In this document: positions 18,446 through 27,296 of the stretch, one piece after another | Position numbering within the stretch: the first letter of the stretch is position 1 | Layout of the letters: every line of letters starts with the position of its first letter | Origin: Syntrophosphaera sp035450685 | Lineage (GTDB): Bacteria; Cloacimonadota; Cloacimonadia; Cloacimonadales; Cloacimonadaceae | DNA length: 64,000 bases | Direction: 5' to 3' | Assembly (NCBI GenBank): GCA_035450685.1 | Contig: DAOTNF010000001.1 | Location: 1-64,000, forward strand | Position numbers and translations under genes: made by a program | Notes under the pieces: model-generated | Told to the model about the DNA's origin: nothing | Seen by the model: only the letters and a program-made list of their open reading frames with translations | The model's database searches: none

Positions 18446-18993
18446 TGCGTGAGAAGTACATTGTCTTCATTCTGGGCATGGTCTTGCTTACCATAGCCTT
18501 CTTCATGCTGGCTTCCAGCGTGATCGACGGTAACGAAAGCAAGATAAACCAACTCGATAAAAAGATCAAAACCGCTCAGGAAAAGCTGAACAGTGCCAGG
18601 ATCATGGATGAACAGCTCAGCCAGTTTTCCCTGATTATAGACAACAGCCTGACCCGCGATAAATCATTCACTTTCGACGAGATTAACGAGTTCAAGAAAA
18701 AGATCGGCGACATGGCGAACAACAACCGGATCACCATCAATAAGCTCTCCGATGCCAACAAGTTTGCCATTCCAGGACTGGTTGAAACCACTTACAATAT
18801 GGAACTGGAAGGCACCTACGTGCAGATGGGTCAGTTTATTGCCGATCTGGAAGCTCTGGACAATATCATCAAGATCCATTATATTGATATCACTCCAGCG
18901 CAGACGGCGGGGAAAGGCAAGGACGCCGGCGGTATTTCCAGGTACAGAATAACCCTGGAGCTCTCGATCTATAAGGTCGCGAAGGAGGCTTAA
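18445..18993 (+). CDS. pilO: PilO-like inner-membrane pilus assembly protein
   Basis: 182 residues from the ATG overlapping the pilN stop, with AAGGAG about nine bases upstream. Topology is a single transmembrane helix (6-26), a coiled coil (about 30-60, NQLDKKIKTAQEKLNSA), then a ferredoxin-like domain (about 80-180). PilO heterodimerises with PilN and bridges PilM to the secretin lipoprotein. Sequence conservation in this family is low, so the assignment is by topology and position. Confidence 0.88.
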   Translation: MREKYIVFILGMVLLTIAFFMLASSVIDGNESKINQLDKKIKTAQEKLNSARIMDEQLSQFSLIIDNSLTRDKSFTFDEINEFKKKIGDMANNNRITINKLSDANKFAIPGLVETTYNMELEGTYVQMGQFIADLEALDNIIKIHYIDITPAQTAGKGKDAGGISRYRITLELSIYKVAKEA

Positions 18994-18994
18994 G

Positions 18995-19537
18995 ATGCAA
19001 GCAAGATTTGTAAAAGATTTCGCAATAGCATTGATCGTAATCCTGCTGCTTGCCTATGCAATCCGCTTGTATGCGTTGAACCTGCAGCAGGCCGGGATCC
19101 CGGATGAATCCAAATATACCCAGAAATCGGTGTCCGACACCCTGCTCAACAAGATCAAGACCATTGAGTCCTCCATCCAGGACCGCAAGTTCTTCCAATT
19201 CACAACCACACGTGATCCCCTGCGGCAAGGCAATGTGATCAAAGATAAGTTCGACTTGGAAAAAGAATTCATGCAGATGGTCTTCAACACCTTCCGTCCC
19301 ACCGGTACCTATATCGACAAGGAGACCGGCAAACGCATGGTCAACATTGAGTTGATGGGTAAGATCTACACCGCGGGAGTCGGCGATGTGGTCGAAGGTA
19401 GAAAAATTACCTGGATCAATGAGGAAAACATTGGCATCTATTACGGCGGAGCTCAGACTCTTGCAGTTCAGAAGATCCCGCCCATGCCAGATTTTAGCAA
19501 AGAGAAAACTGGTTCCAACAATCTCGATAACTACTAA
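18995..19537 (+). CDS. PilP-position inner-membrane protein of the pilus complex
   Basis: 180 residues, ATG preceded by AAGGAGG. One N-terminal transmembrane helix (about 9-26) and a periplasmic region whose last ~70 residues (VNIELMGKIYTAGVGDVVEGRKITWINEENIGIYYGG) have the beta-strand pattern of the small PilP/GspC homology domain that contacts the secretin N0 domain. PilP is normally a lipoprotein; here there is no lipobox and the protein is membrane-anchored as in GspC. The stop overlaps the next open frame. Confidence 0.72.
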   Translation: MQARFVKDFAIALIVILLLAYAIRLYALNLQQAGIPDESKYTQKSVSDTLLNKIKTIESSIQDRKFFQFTTTRDPLRQGNVIKDKFDLEKEFMQMVFNTFRPTGTYIDKETGKRMVNIELMGKIYTAGVGDVVEGRKITWINEENIGIYYGGAQTLAVQKIPPMPDFSKEKTGSNNLDNY

Positions 19538-19566
19538 TGAAAAAATACAACGAAGCTGGAGATAAT

Positions 19567-20964
19567 ATGTTTAATACTTTCACAGCCAAACGCCTGATCC
19601 TGGGCATCCTGATACTCGGGTTTATGCTCGGAGTAGCTGTACTGGGAGCTCAGACGAGCTCACTCACTAAACCCGTAACCTTAAACAGCATCGACGAACC
19701 TCTCTCATCGGTGCTCAGCACCCTGGCCAGACTCAGCAACACCAACATCGTGCTGGCCACCGATCAAGCTGGCGGAACCGACAAAGATATGGAAAAACGC
19801 GTAACAATCAGCATCCGTGACGTTCCGATCGAAACAGCCGTTTCCCTGGTAGCCCGTTCCACCGGACTGTCCTATCGCGTGATCGGTAACAACACCTTCC
19901 TGGTGGGAACCAAGCAAAACATCTCCGAGGAAGCAGGTGAGAGAAGCAACATTATATATTTGAACAATCTGGATGCCGCCAAGGTGAGCCAGGCGCTGGC
20001 AAATTCCGAAGGCAAGATCGTCCCCCTCGAAGGGCAGAACGCCCTGATGGTCTATGGCAATCCCGATACCTTCAACAGCATTAAAGAACTGGTGGAAAGC
20101 ATCGACACCGAGCAGAAGCAGATCGAAATCCGCGTTCGCCTGATCGAGGTCAGCCTGACCGATTCCAAGAAATTTGGCATCGATTGGAGCCGCCTCAACC
20201 ACCTGACCACCATCATTGCAGAGGATCCTGTCAATGCCTCCGGCGCCGGACTGCCCTATAACTTCACTGACGAGTCCGGACGGCTTCCTTTCGGCGATCC
20301 CACCGACTTCGAGATCCTGCCCGACCAGCAGTATTTCCAGAGGATCAATGGCTTTGACGACATCGGCCATTTCAGCCGTCAGCTCACCGCTTTTGATATT
20401 ACCATCGACTGGCTGTTGGAAAACAACGCCGCCAAGCTGCTCACCGACACCCGCGTGACTGCCTTGAACGGCGTGGAAGCGGAAATCCACATCGGTGAAG
20501 TGGTGCCTTTCGTGGTGACCGATAATGACAAGCAGATCCAGGTTGAGCGCGAAGAGGTTGGTATCATGTTGAAAGTGATCCCCACCGTGAACGAGAATGG
20601 CCAGATCACTGCCCAGATTTCTCCGGAAGTAAGCTCAGTGACAGAGCTGGTGGGCGGTTATGTGCCCCGCACCAAAGTGCGCCGCATCTCCTCCACAGTC
20701 ACCGTGCCAAACGAACACAAGATCATCGTGGGTGGATTGCTCAACGCGAGCATCACCCAAAAGACTTCCAAACTTCCGTTATTGGGAGACCTTCCCATCG
20801 TGGGACCTCTTTTCCAGCATAGATATGAGGTCGTGGAAAACAATGACCTGATCATGGAGATCACTCCCCGCCTGGTTGCGATTGGAGAAATAAACCCTAC
20901 ACCCAAAGTCGATGAGCGGCTCACCCGCACTTTGATCGAATATGAAGAAGAAGAAAACGAGTAA
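19567..20964 (+). CDS. pilQ: outer-membrane secretin (PilQ/GspD family)
   Basis: 465 residues from the ATG at 19567 (GGAG five bases upstream); an ATG at 19537 overlapping the preceding stop is the alternative. Signal peptide about 1-28 (ending LGAQ). An STN/N0 domain (about 35-110), one NolW/N1-type domain (about 125-195, with NALMVYG and the SIDTEQKQIEIRVRLIEV transition) and the C-terminal secretin domain (about 290-450), with VPNEHKIIVGGL and LPLLGDLPIVGPLF, are visible. It forms the gated outer-membrane ring for the pilus. It is shorter than typical PilQ (about 600-700) because AMIN domains are absent. Confidence 0.94.
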   Translation: MFNTFTAKRLILGILILGFMLGVAVLGAQTSSLTKPVTLNSIDEPLSSVLSTLARLSNTNIVLATDQAGGTDKDMEKRVTISIRDVPIETAVSLVARSTGLSYRVIGNNTFLVGTKQNISEEAGERSNIIYLNNLDAAKVSQALANSEGKIVPLEGQNALMVYGNPDTFNSIKELVESIDTEQKQIEIRVRLIEVSLTDSKKFGIDWSRLNHLTTIIAEDPVNASGAGLPYNFTDESGRLPFGDPTDFEILPDQQYFQRINGFDDIGHFSRQLTAFDITIDWLLENNAAKLLTDTRVTALNGVEAEIHIGEVVPFVVTDNDKQIQVEREEVGIMLKVIPTVNENGQITAQISPEVSSVTELVGGYVPRTKVRRISSTVTVPNEHKIIVGGLLNASITQKTSKLPLLGDLPIVGPLFQHRYEVVENNDLIMEITPRLVAIGEINPTPKVDERLTRTLIEYEEEENE

Positions 20965-20976
20965 GGGGAGGTAGTA

Positions 20977-23232
20977 ATGAATAAGCTAAACCGCTTTATC
21001 CCCATCCTTACCCTTATGGTGCTGCTTTTGGTGACACTCACCACATCCTGCGACAGGCGCACCCCTCCTCCCACCAGCACAATTCCTCCGGTGGGGGACA
21101 TGAGGGTAATCACAAATATCACAGCCACTCCGGACACCATCTACAATGACAACCATATCACCTTTGCCGAGATCAAGGTAACCGTGAAAGATGGCGAGGA
21201 TGGCGGAGTTCCAAATCAGATAGTTGACTTTCGCACCACCCTGGGAACTATCATCCGCTATGTGACCACTGACAGCACCGGCGTGGCAACCACCACACTG
21301 TGTGATGATGGCAGGACAGGTACGGCCAAAGTCACTGCCGTGGTGCGTAACTATAGCGACGACGGCGAACTGATTGCCGAGGTGGATACCACCATTACAG
21401 TGCAGATCAATGATGTTCCCCCCATCGAATCCGTATCCCTCAGTTTTCAATCTGCCCAGAATCCCTATGTGATGGGTGTTATGCAGACCACGGAGATCAG
21501 CGCAATTGCGGTGAACAATCTGGGTAACCAGGTTCCCAACAACACGCTCATTACCTTCAGCTGCACCAAGGGGCGCTTTGTGGATGAACAAGGCAATGTG
21601 CTTGGCCTCTCGGTTGTTTCCAGAACCTTCAATGGCAGGGCCTATGCCAGGTACAATGCCGGGGCGGTGGCAACAACGACCCCAGGAGCTGAAAACGCGG
21701 TGGTTACGGCTGCAATCGGCAATGTCTCCAGCAGCCGCGAAGTTCAGATCACCCCTGGCATGCCAGCCTTGATAGGGTTGAAATCCTTTGTGCAGATCGG
21801 TGATGAAATGGTGGAGGCGGACACCAGTTTTGTGACCAGTCCCAACCACATCTTCATGCGTGCCACCCTCAACGACATGCACGGTAACCCCTGCCCGGTC
21901 AAACCTGTCCGCTTTGAGACCAACCTGGGCACCTTTGTGAACACTTCACAATCCATAACGATCAACACCGACCCCAACGGCGAAGCACGAGTGCGCTTTA
22001 CACCTGGGCTAACAGCTGGAGCGGCTACGATCAAGGCCTTTGCCAACAACGATACCCTGCAAACCCAGTTGATATTCAACATCACATCGGATGATATCCA
22101 TTCGATCAACTTCACTCAGGAAAGCCAGCTCGAGTTGGCCGTTGCCAACACCGGCGGTATGGAGTCGGCCGTCTTGCGCGTACGGCTCAATGATATCAAC
22201 GGCAATCTGATAGATTTCCCCGATACCGTCTATTTCCGCATTATGAACAGCACGCCTCCGGCCGGAGCAAACCTGAACAGCCAACCAGTTTCAGATAGCG
22301 TTATGGTGGTATCCACGGGAGGTGAGGCGCAGGTCTCGGTGAATAGCGGAACCGAGAGCGGCATCCTGATCATCAGGGCCTCCCTTACCAACAAAGCCGG
22401 AAGATGGGTGCATGCCACCAAAGCGAACATCGTGATCCATGCGGGTCCGCCAGCCTTTGTGCTGCCCTTCATCGGCGGTTTCAACACCGGTCAGAACATG
22501 GGCGGTGGTTTGTGGCGGATTGTAGCCGGTGCTGAAGTCAAGGATGTCTATGGTAATGCTGTACAGAGTAACACAGCGGTGTTTTTCTCCCTGGTCAATC
22601 CAGGCGATACAGATTGCCAGATCTTTGGTAGTGCCTTTGTGGGCAACGTAAGCGTTGAGGATGACTCTCTGGCTGGAGTTGCCTACACCACACTCACCTA
22701 TTCCGGAATCTACACCAATGATGTCATTACGATCAAGGCTAGCACAGGAGAGGGCATGGGCCAGGGGGTGGATGGCTATGCAACGGTAGCCCTGCCGCTT
22801 AACGACCCTCGTCTGGACATTCAGGCGAACCCGGCAATGTTAGTATATGGTAACAATTCGCCGGACTGGAAGAGCACCGATATCTTTGCGGTGCTTACCG
22901 ACGGCCAGGGCCAGCTGATTGGAAATTCCGCCCTGATGCTGCTGTGCACCAAAGGCCAGTTTGTGGCGATTCCCGGTTATAACAACAATTACCCCACCGA
23001 TCCCGCCTGGCGCATCATCACCGATGACGGCAGTTACGGCACTGGCGATTACCGTGGCTGGGCTTGGGGTCAAATCCGCTTCCACAGATTGGAGATCCCA
23101 ATTGGCGACCCGAATATGGAGGTGCCAGGCCAGACTCTGGCCACCGTCACCGCGCGTCTCCTGGGTGCCAATGTAGCCGTCTCCACCGATGTCGTGCTGT
23201 ACCGTTACTGGACACCAGGACCTCCTTTCTAA
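20977..23232 (+). CDS. Ig-repeat (Big_1/invasin-like) lipoprotein in the pilus operon
   Basis: 751 residues, ATG with GGGGAGG upstream. A lipoprotein signal peptide with LTTSC places Cys25 at the mature N-terminus. The rest is a chain of immunoglobulin-like domains of the bacterial Ig-1/invasin type: recurrent NQIVDFRTTLG, GVATTTL, NTLITFSCTKGRF, GEARVRFTPG and similar strands, about six units. Such chains in outer-membrane proteins act as stalks or adhesins. It lies 12 bases after the secretin gene and before pilB, so it may stabilise the secretin, span the envelope or decorate the pilus base. It does not look like a classical small pilotin. Confidence 0.87.
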   Translation: MNKLNRFIPILTLMVLLLVTLTTSCDRRTPPPTSTIPPVGDMRVITNITATPDTIYNDNHITFAEIKVTVKDGEDGGVPNQIVDFRTTLGTIIRYVTTDSTGVATTTLCDDGRTGTAKVTAVVRNYSDDGELIAEVDTTITVQINDVPPIESVSLSFQSAQNPYVMGVMQTTEISAIAVNNLGNQVPNNTLITFSCTKGRFVDEQGNVLGLSVVSRTFNGRAYARYNAGAVATTTPGAENAVVTAAIGNVSSSREVQITPGMPALIGLKSFVQIGDEMVEADTSFVTSPNHIFMRATLNDMHGNPCPVKPVRFETNLGTFVNTSQSITINTDPNGEARVRFTPGLTAGAATIKAFANNDTLQTQLIFNITSDDIHSINFTQESQLELAVANTGGMESAVLRVRLNDINGNLIDFPDTVYFRIMNSTPPAGANLNSQPVSDSVMVVSTGGEAQVSVNSGTESGILIIRASLTNKAGRWVHATKANIVIHAGPPAFVLPFIGGFNTGQNMGGGLWRIVAGAEVKDVYGNAVQSNTAVFFSLVNPGDTDCQIFGSAFVGNVSVEDDSLAGVAYTTLTYSGIYTNDVITIKASTGEGMGQGVDGYATVALPLNDPRLDIQANPAMLVYGNNSPDWKSTDIFAVLTDGQGQLIGNSALMLLCTKGQFVAIPGYNNNYPTDPAWRIITDDGSYGTGDYRGWAWGQIRFHRLEIPIGDPNMEVPGQTLATVTARLLGANVAVSTDVVLYRYWTPGPPF

Positions 23233-23245
23233 TTAATTAACATAA

Positions 23246-23274
23246 GCGCGGGGATGGCTCAGCCGTCCCTGCGC
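23246..23274 (+). terminator. hairpin between Ig lipoprotein and pilB (weak or processing site)
   Basis: GCGCGGGGATGG and CCGTCCCTGCGC form a 12-pair stem with two G-U pairs and a five-base loop, 14 bases after the lipoprotein stop. No proper T run follows, so it may be a partial terminator or an mRNA-stabilising hairpin that sets pilBC expression apart from the upstream genes. Confidence 0.45.
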
Positions 23275-23356
23275 ATACTTTGATACTGGAGCAATATGAC
23301 ACTTTGCGGCTGGACCAGCCTTGTTTTTTGAAATAATAGTTGAAGGATGACCCTAA

Positions 23357-25066
23357 ATGAGCTTTAATCCACAATTTGCCCGTTTGGGCGAAGTGCTCGT
23401 TCACGAAGGATACGTGAACGAGGATCAGGTCAAGGAAGCCCTGATCAAGCAATCCAATTTTGGCCTGAAGATCGGCGAAACTCTGATCAAACTGGGCTAC
23501 CTGACTGAAAGGCAACTGCTGCAAGCCCTCAATCTGCAGCTTGGTTACACCATCGTCAACGAAAAAGAGCTGATGGAGCTCGATCTGGATATCGTTTCCC
23601 AGATTCCCGAACCCTACGCCGTCGAAAACCGGGTGATAGCCCTGCGCGAGGAAGGCGACGGCGTGGTGGTGGCTTTGGTGGATCCCGAAAACCTCACCGT
23701 GCTGGATAACCTGAAAAAGATCCTGGGCAAAAACATCAAGCCGGAACTGATCGGCAGCACGATGCTTCTCGACACCATCGAGAAGTATTACAAGAGCATC
23801 CGCACTACTACCCAGGTGGAAGACGCCGTTGGCGGATTCGACTTTGTCGCCGTGGATGAGGACGAAAATGAGATCACCATTTCCTCCGCCTCCTCCGAAG
23901 CCGATGCCCCTGTCGTCAAGCTGGTCAATTTGATCATCAACGAAGCGATCAAATCCGGAGCCACGGATATTCACATTGAGCCTCTTGTCAAAAATACCCG
24001 CGTGCGCTACCGCGTGGATGGCGCCCTGCGTGAGGTGATGACTCCCCCCATTGGCATGCACCCCGGCGTGATCTCCCTCATCAAGGTGATGTCCAAGCTC
24101 AATATCGCTGAACGCCGCCTGCCCCAGGACGGCCATATCTCGCTTAAAACCTCCCTGAAGAGCGTGGACGTCCGTGTATCCATCACTCCCACGGTGCTGG
24201 GCGAAAAAGTTGTGATGCGTCTTCTGGACAAAGGCGAGTTTGGCTTCATGCTTTCCACCCTGGGTTTCGAGCAGGAAGACATGGATATCTTCTCCCGCAT
24301 TATCCGCAGGCCTTATGGAATCATCATTGTTTCAGGTCCAACCGGAAGCGGTAAATCCACCACCCTGCACGCCGCCCTCAAAGAGATTCAGGATGTCGAA
24401 ACCAACATCATCACGGTGGAAGACCCTGTCGAGTATCGCCTGGAAGGCATCACCCAGATCGAGACCAAGGAGCAGATCGGCCTCACTTTTGGCTCCGCCC
24501 TGCGCTCCGTGTTGCGTCAGGACCCGGATATCGTGCTCATCGGTGAGATCCGCGACGAAGAAACCGCGGACATCGCTATCAAGTTTTCACTCACCGGCCA
24601 CCTTGTTTTTACCACTCTGCACGCCAACGATGCCCCCAGCACGGTCACCCGTCTGATCGACATCGGCATCAAGCCTTATCTGGTGGGCTCCTCTCTCAGC
24701 CTGGTTATGGCTCAGCGTCTGGTGCGCAAGATTTGTCCTTATTGCATCTCCGACTATAAACCCACCGATCAGGAAATTAGCGATTGCGGATTGACCCCGG
24801 AAGAAGCTGCCAGGATCGATTTCAAACTGGGAAAAGGATGCGTGCACTGCAACAACACCGGCTTTGCCGGCCGTATCGGTATCTTCGAACTTCTCACCGT
24901 CAACCCCGAGATTCGCAGGTTGATCTATGAAGGCGCCAATCAGGACCTGATCCGCGACGCCGCTCTCAGAGCCGGCATGCGCACCCTGCATGATGCCGCC
25001 ATAGAAAAGATGAAACGTGGGATCACCACCATCCGTGAAGTCATCAAGATGACTATCGTGGAATAA
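23357..25066 (+). CDS. pilB: type IV pilus extension ATPase PilB
   Basis: 569 residues, ATG with GAAGGATGA upstream. The N-terminal MshEN domain has two matches to the c-di-GMP-binding pattern: RLGEVLVHEGY...ALIKQ (9-32) and KIGETLIKLGYL...ALNLQ (39-61). The GspE-type ATPase core has Walker A GPTGSGKST (327-335), the Asp box (TVEDPVEY), Walker B (IVLIGEIRD) and the His box (TLHAND). A zinc-binding tetracysteine (Cys460, 463, 495, 498) marks the extension/GspE group. It powers pilus assembly with PilC, and the MshEN motif suggests c-di-GMP control. Confidence 0.96.
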   Translation: MSFNPQFARLGEVLVHEGYVNEDQVKEALIKQSNFGLKIGETLIKLGYLTERQLLQALNLQLGYTIVNEKELMELDLDIVSQIPEPYAVENRVIALREEGDGVVVALVDPENLTVLDNLKKILGKNIKPELIGSTMLLDTIEKYYKSIRTTTQVEDAVGGFDFVAVDEDENEITISSASSEADAPVVKLVNLIINEAIKSGATDIHIEPLVKNTRVRYRVDGALREVMTPPIGMHPGVISLIKVMSKLNIAERRLPQDGHISLKTSLKSVDVRVSITPTVLGEKVVMRLLDKGEFGFMLSTLGFEQEDMDIFSRIIRRPYGIIIVSGPTGSGKSTTLHAALKEIQDVETNIITVEDPVEYRLEGITQIETKEQIGLTFGSALRSVLRQDPDIVLIGEIRDEETADIAIKFSLTGHLVFTTLHANDAPSTVTRLIDIGIKPYLVGSSLSLVMAQRLVRKICPYCISDYKPTDQEISDCGLTPEEAARIDFKLGKGCVHCNNTGFAGRIGIFELLTVNPEIRRLIYEGANQDLIRDAALRAGMRTLHDAAIEKMKRGITTIREVIKMTIVE

Positions 25067-25084
25067 ATGTAAAGGGACCCAGCT

Positions 25085-26338
25085 ATGCCTAATTTTGCTT
25101 ACATCGTTAAAGACGCCAAGGGCGCCAGGGTGGAGGGCATCCTCAAGGCCGATACCCTGGATATGGCCGTGGACAAACTTGCCAAGGAAGGAAGTACCAT
25201 CATCTCCGTGAAAGCTGCCGCGGAAGGCGCTTTCAAGGGAAAACTTTCCCTCTTCGACAAGATCATGCTCACCATCTACAAGATCCGCACCGGCGTGTCT
25301 CTCAAAACTCTGGTGTTCTTCACCCGCCAGCTTTCCACCATGTTTTCCGCCGGACTCACCATCGAGAAGGCCGTCACAGACCTGGAGAAGGAAGAGAAGA
25401 ACAAGAAATTTGCCAAAGTGCTGCGCCGTATCTCCGACGATATCCGTAAAGGATATTCCCTTTCGGAATCCATGGAGCAGCATCCCGGCGTGTTCAATCC
25501 CCTCTATGTGGCGCTGGTGAAAGCCGGTGAGGTCTCTGGTACGCTGCACACTGTGCTGGACGAGCTTTCCGACTATCTGGAAAAGATCGAGGATACCCGC
25601 CGCAAGGTCATTTCCGCAATGGCGTATCCGGTGTTTATCATGGTCTTCCTCGTCTTCGTGGTCTGGGTCATGTTCTATTATATCGTCCCCATGTTCGCGG
25701 GCGTCTATGCCGATTTCAACGCGGAATTGCCTGCCCCTACCAGGGCTGCCATCGCGATCAGTAATTTCATAGTGAACAACGTGTTCCTCACCATTCTGAT
25801 CGTCATTGGCATAGTTGTTGCCTTCTTCCTGGTCAACCTCACCGACCGGGGCCGCTATATCATGGACTCGATAAAGCTCAAGATTCCGGTGATCGGCAAG
25901 GTGATCGGCAACTCCATCATGAGCAAATTTTCCCGCACCTTTTCTATTCTGATGGCGGCGGGAGTGCCCATCATGGACACCATGGAACTCACGGAAAACG
26001 TGGTGCAAAACGCTGTGGTGGAAGGCGGTGTGCGCCGCGCCAGGGTTATGGTGAAAGAAGGTTACGGAGTTGCCAACGCTTTCCGCAAGACCGGGATCTT
26101 TCCCCCAACCCTGCTGCAGATGATCGCCACCGGCGAAGAAACCGGCGATATGGACAAACTGCTCGGCAAGGCCGCTCAATTCTACGAAAAGCTGGTGGAT
26201 TCGGTGATCGACCGGCTAACCTCGCTCATCGAACCGCTGTTGATCGTTATCATGGCGGCCCTCGTGGGCAGCATCATTGTGGTGATCTACCTGCCCATCT
26301 TCGACCTTGGTGAAGCGATCAGCCAGGGCTTCAATTGA
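25085..26338 (+). CDS. pilC: type IV pilus inner-membrane platform protein PilC
   Basis: 417 residues starting 18 bases after pilB. Two GspF domains (about 75-198 and 280-400) are each followed by hydrophobic helices (about 185-215, 235-260 and 380-405). Conserved patterns are FFTRQLSTMFSAGLTIEKA in the first repeat and KFSRTFSILMAAGVPIMD with TGEETGDMD in the second. The platform protein is rotated by PilB or PilT to add or remove subunits. It is the last gene of the operon, followed by a clear terminator. Confidence 0.96.
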   Translation: MPNFAYIVKDAKGARVEGILKADTLDMAVDKLAKEGSTIISVKAAAEGAFKGKLSLFDKIMLTIYKIRTGVSLKTLVFFTRQLSTMFSAGLTIEKAVTDLEKEEKNKKFAKVLRRISDDIRKGYSLSESMEQHPGVFNPLYVALVKAGEVSGTLHTVLDELSDYLEKIEDTRRKVISAMAYPVFIMVFLVFVVWVMFYYIVPMFAGVYADFNAELPAPTRAAIAISNFIVNNVFLTILIVIGIVVAFFLVNLTDRGRYIMDSIKLKIPVIGKVIGNSIMSKFSRTFSILMAAGVPIMDTMELTENVVQNAVVEGGVRRARVMVKEGYGVANAFRKTGIFPPTLLQMIATGEETGDMDKLLGKAAQFYEKLVDSVIDRLTSLIEPLLIVIMAALVGSIIVVIYLPIFDLGEAISQGFN

Positions 26339-26363
26339 TCTGAAGATAATCCATTGTATAATT

Positions 26364-26389
26364 GCCGGGATATAATGTCCCGGCTTTTT
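26364..26389 (+). terminator. intrinsic terminator of the pilus operon
   Basis: GCCGGGA / TCCCGGC stem with a seven-base loop followed by five T, 25 bases after the pilC stop. Confidence 0.85.
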
Positions 26390-26464
26390 CTTTGCCCAGA
26401 ATGCATTCTGCGCCGATGGACTGAAAGAAGTCCTGATGCCTCAAAAGGTTCCTCCGCAAGTTTA

Positions 26465-26492
26465 GTGTAGCGGCGCTTGCCAAAGCGCCGTA
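26465..26492. repeat. short hairpin repeat, copy 1
   Basis: GTAGCGGCGCTTGCC then AAAGCGCCGTAC. The arms CGGCGCT (26471-26477) and AGCGCCG (26484-26490) pair perfectly around a TGCCAA loop. A second copy lies at 27161-27188. Confidence 0.7.
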
Positions 26493-26561
26493 CAGGATTA
26501 ACCATCCAGCCCCAAAGCAAACCACACCAGCCCCAAAAACCGTGTCATCACGGCCTGCGAG

Positions 26562-26578
26562 CCGGGATCCAGTCTTTT
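26562..26578 (+). repeat. composite tag (CCGGGATCCAGTCTTTT)
   Basis: One of eight occurrences of a CCCGKGATCCAGTCTTTT-type tag in the window; the others are near 27093, 27361, 53726 (inverted), 53839 (inverted), 53934 (inverted), 63549 (truncated) and 63712. All lie in intergenic mosaics. Confidence 0.65.
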
Positions 26579-26779
26579 GTAAAATTCCTCGTAAGTTAAA
26601 AAAAGCAGAACACCTCATTTCACCTTTCCACCAGTTTTATTTCCTCCCCCCATATATATAGGTGCTACGATCCCTTCATGCAAGGCGGGATGAATGATTC
26701 AGGGGCAAGTATATAAATATACTTGCCCGTAAATGTGCGGCCATGAACTGGCTGCCTTCCATTTCCCTCGCGCGTGGGT

Positions 26780-26894
26780 GGCTCTCATTTGCATCCGGCG
26801 TTTTGACGTTAGTCTTCCTTAGGTCAACCTTATAATTTATAAGGATGACCTAAGGATGATGGCACAGAATCCAGTCGCAGCAAAGGAGGGCGGT
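26780..26894 (+). repeat. dispersed palindromic element, copy 3
   Basis: The best-preserved inverted repeat. CCTTAGGTCAACCTTATAA and TTATAAGGATGACCTAAGG pair with a single mismatch around a central T (26817-26855). The right end reads GCAGCAAAGGAGGGCGGTAT as in copy 1. The left outer end (CGTAGCACC) is not attached but appears inverted nearby at 26652-26670. Confidence 0.8.
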
Positions 26895-27110
26895 ATGGGG
26901 ATTATGCGGAAGGTTGTGGTATTTTTGTGGAAAGGTGCTTTTGAGGTGGAAAGGTGAAATGGTGGAAAGGTGCCCCCGAAACAAGTCCCACCCGACCCCG
27001 AAACAAGTCCACCAGGTTATATTCTGTATCATCCCGGGCAAGCCGGGGTCCTCGACGGATCGGTTACGATCCGGTGGGGTGAAAAAGCTTGACCCGGGAT
27101 CCAGTCTTTT
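26895..27110 (+). repeat. composite repeat: GTGGAAAGG run, CCCCGAAACAAG unit, tag
   Basis: Purine-rich GTGGAAAGG units (26928-26972), two copies of CCCCGAAACAAGTCC (from about 26974 and 26995), TATTCTGTATCATCCCGGG, an internal hairpin GGATCG-GTTA-CGATCC, and the tag ending CCAGTCTTTT at 27110. The same order of units recurs at 63455-63565 and, inverted, at 53934-54040. Confidence 0.65.
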
Positions 27111-27135
27111 AGAAACACCCGTGGAAAGGTGAAAA

Positions 27136-27188
27136 TGGCGGTTCAGCGACCGCCAGTACAAAGTAGCGGCGCTTGCCATAGCGCCGTC
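27136..27188. repeat. two adjacent hairpins (TGGCGGT/ACCGCCA and copy 2 of the GGCGCT hairpin)
   Basis: TGGCGGT (27136-27142) pairs with ACCGCCA (27149-27155). CGGCGCT (27167-27173) pairs with AGCGCCG (27180-27186), the second copy of the hairpin at 26471. The loop differs by one base (TGCCAT against TGCCAA). Confidence 0.65.
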
Positions 27189-27211
27189 TGGGATTGCCTT
27201 CCATGGGGGGT

Positions 27212-27296
27212 GGCAAAGTCCGTTTGCCACAGAGACCGGAGGTCTCTTCCAAACAGGCAACTCCGTTGCCTCTGCGGAACAGACTTCGGCAGCCCC
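27212..27296 (+). repeat. four-hairpin unit, copy A
   Basis: Four successive stems in 85 bases: GGCAAA-gtccg-TTTGCC (27212-27228); AGAGACC-gga-GGTCTCT (27231-27247); GGCAAC-tcc-GTTGCC (27256-27270); CTGCGGAA-cagac-TTCGGCAG (27272-27292, one mismatch). Copy B at 63572 has the same four stems. Confidence 0.8.

Noticed and set aside
26640..26670. A seventh palindromic element
   Set aside because: Only the outer word TATATAGGTGCTACG is present, inverted; the core is absent, so it is treated as a fragment of the mosaic.
27212..27296. tRNA or known riboswitch
   Set aside because: Four independent short stems with no cloverleaf, anticodon or T-loop consensus, and located downstream rather than upstream of genes.
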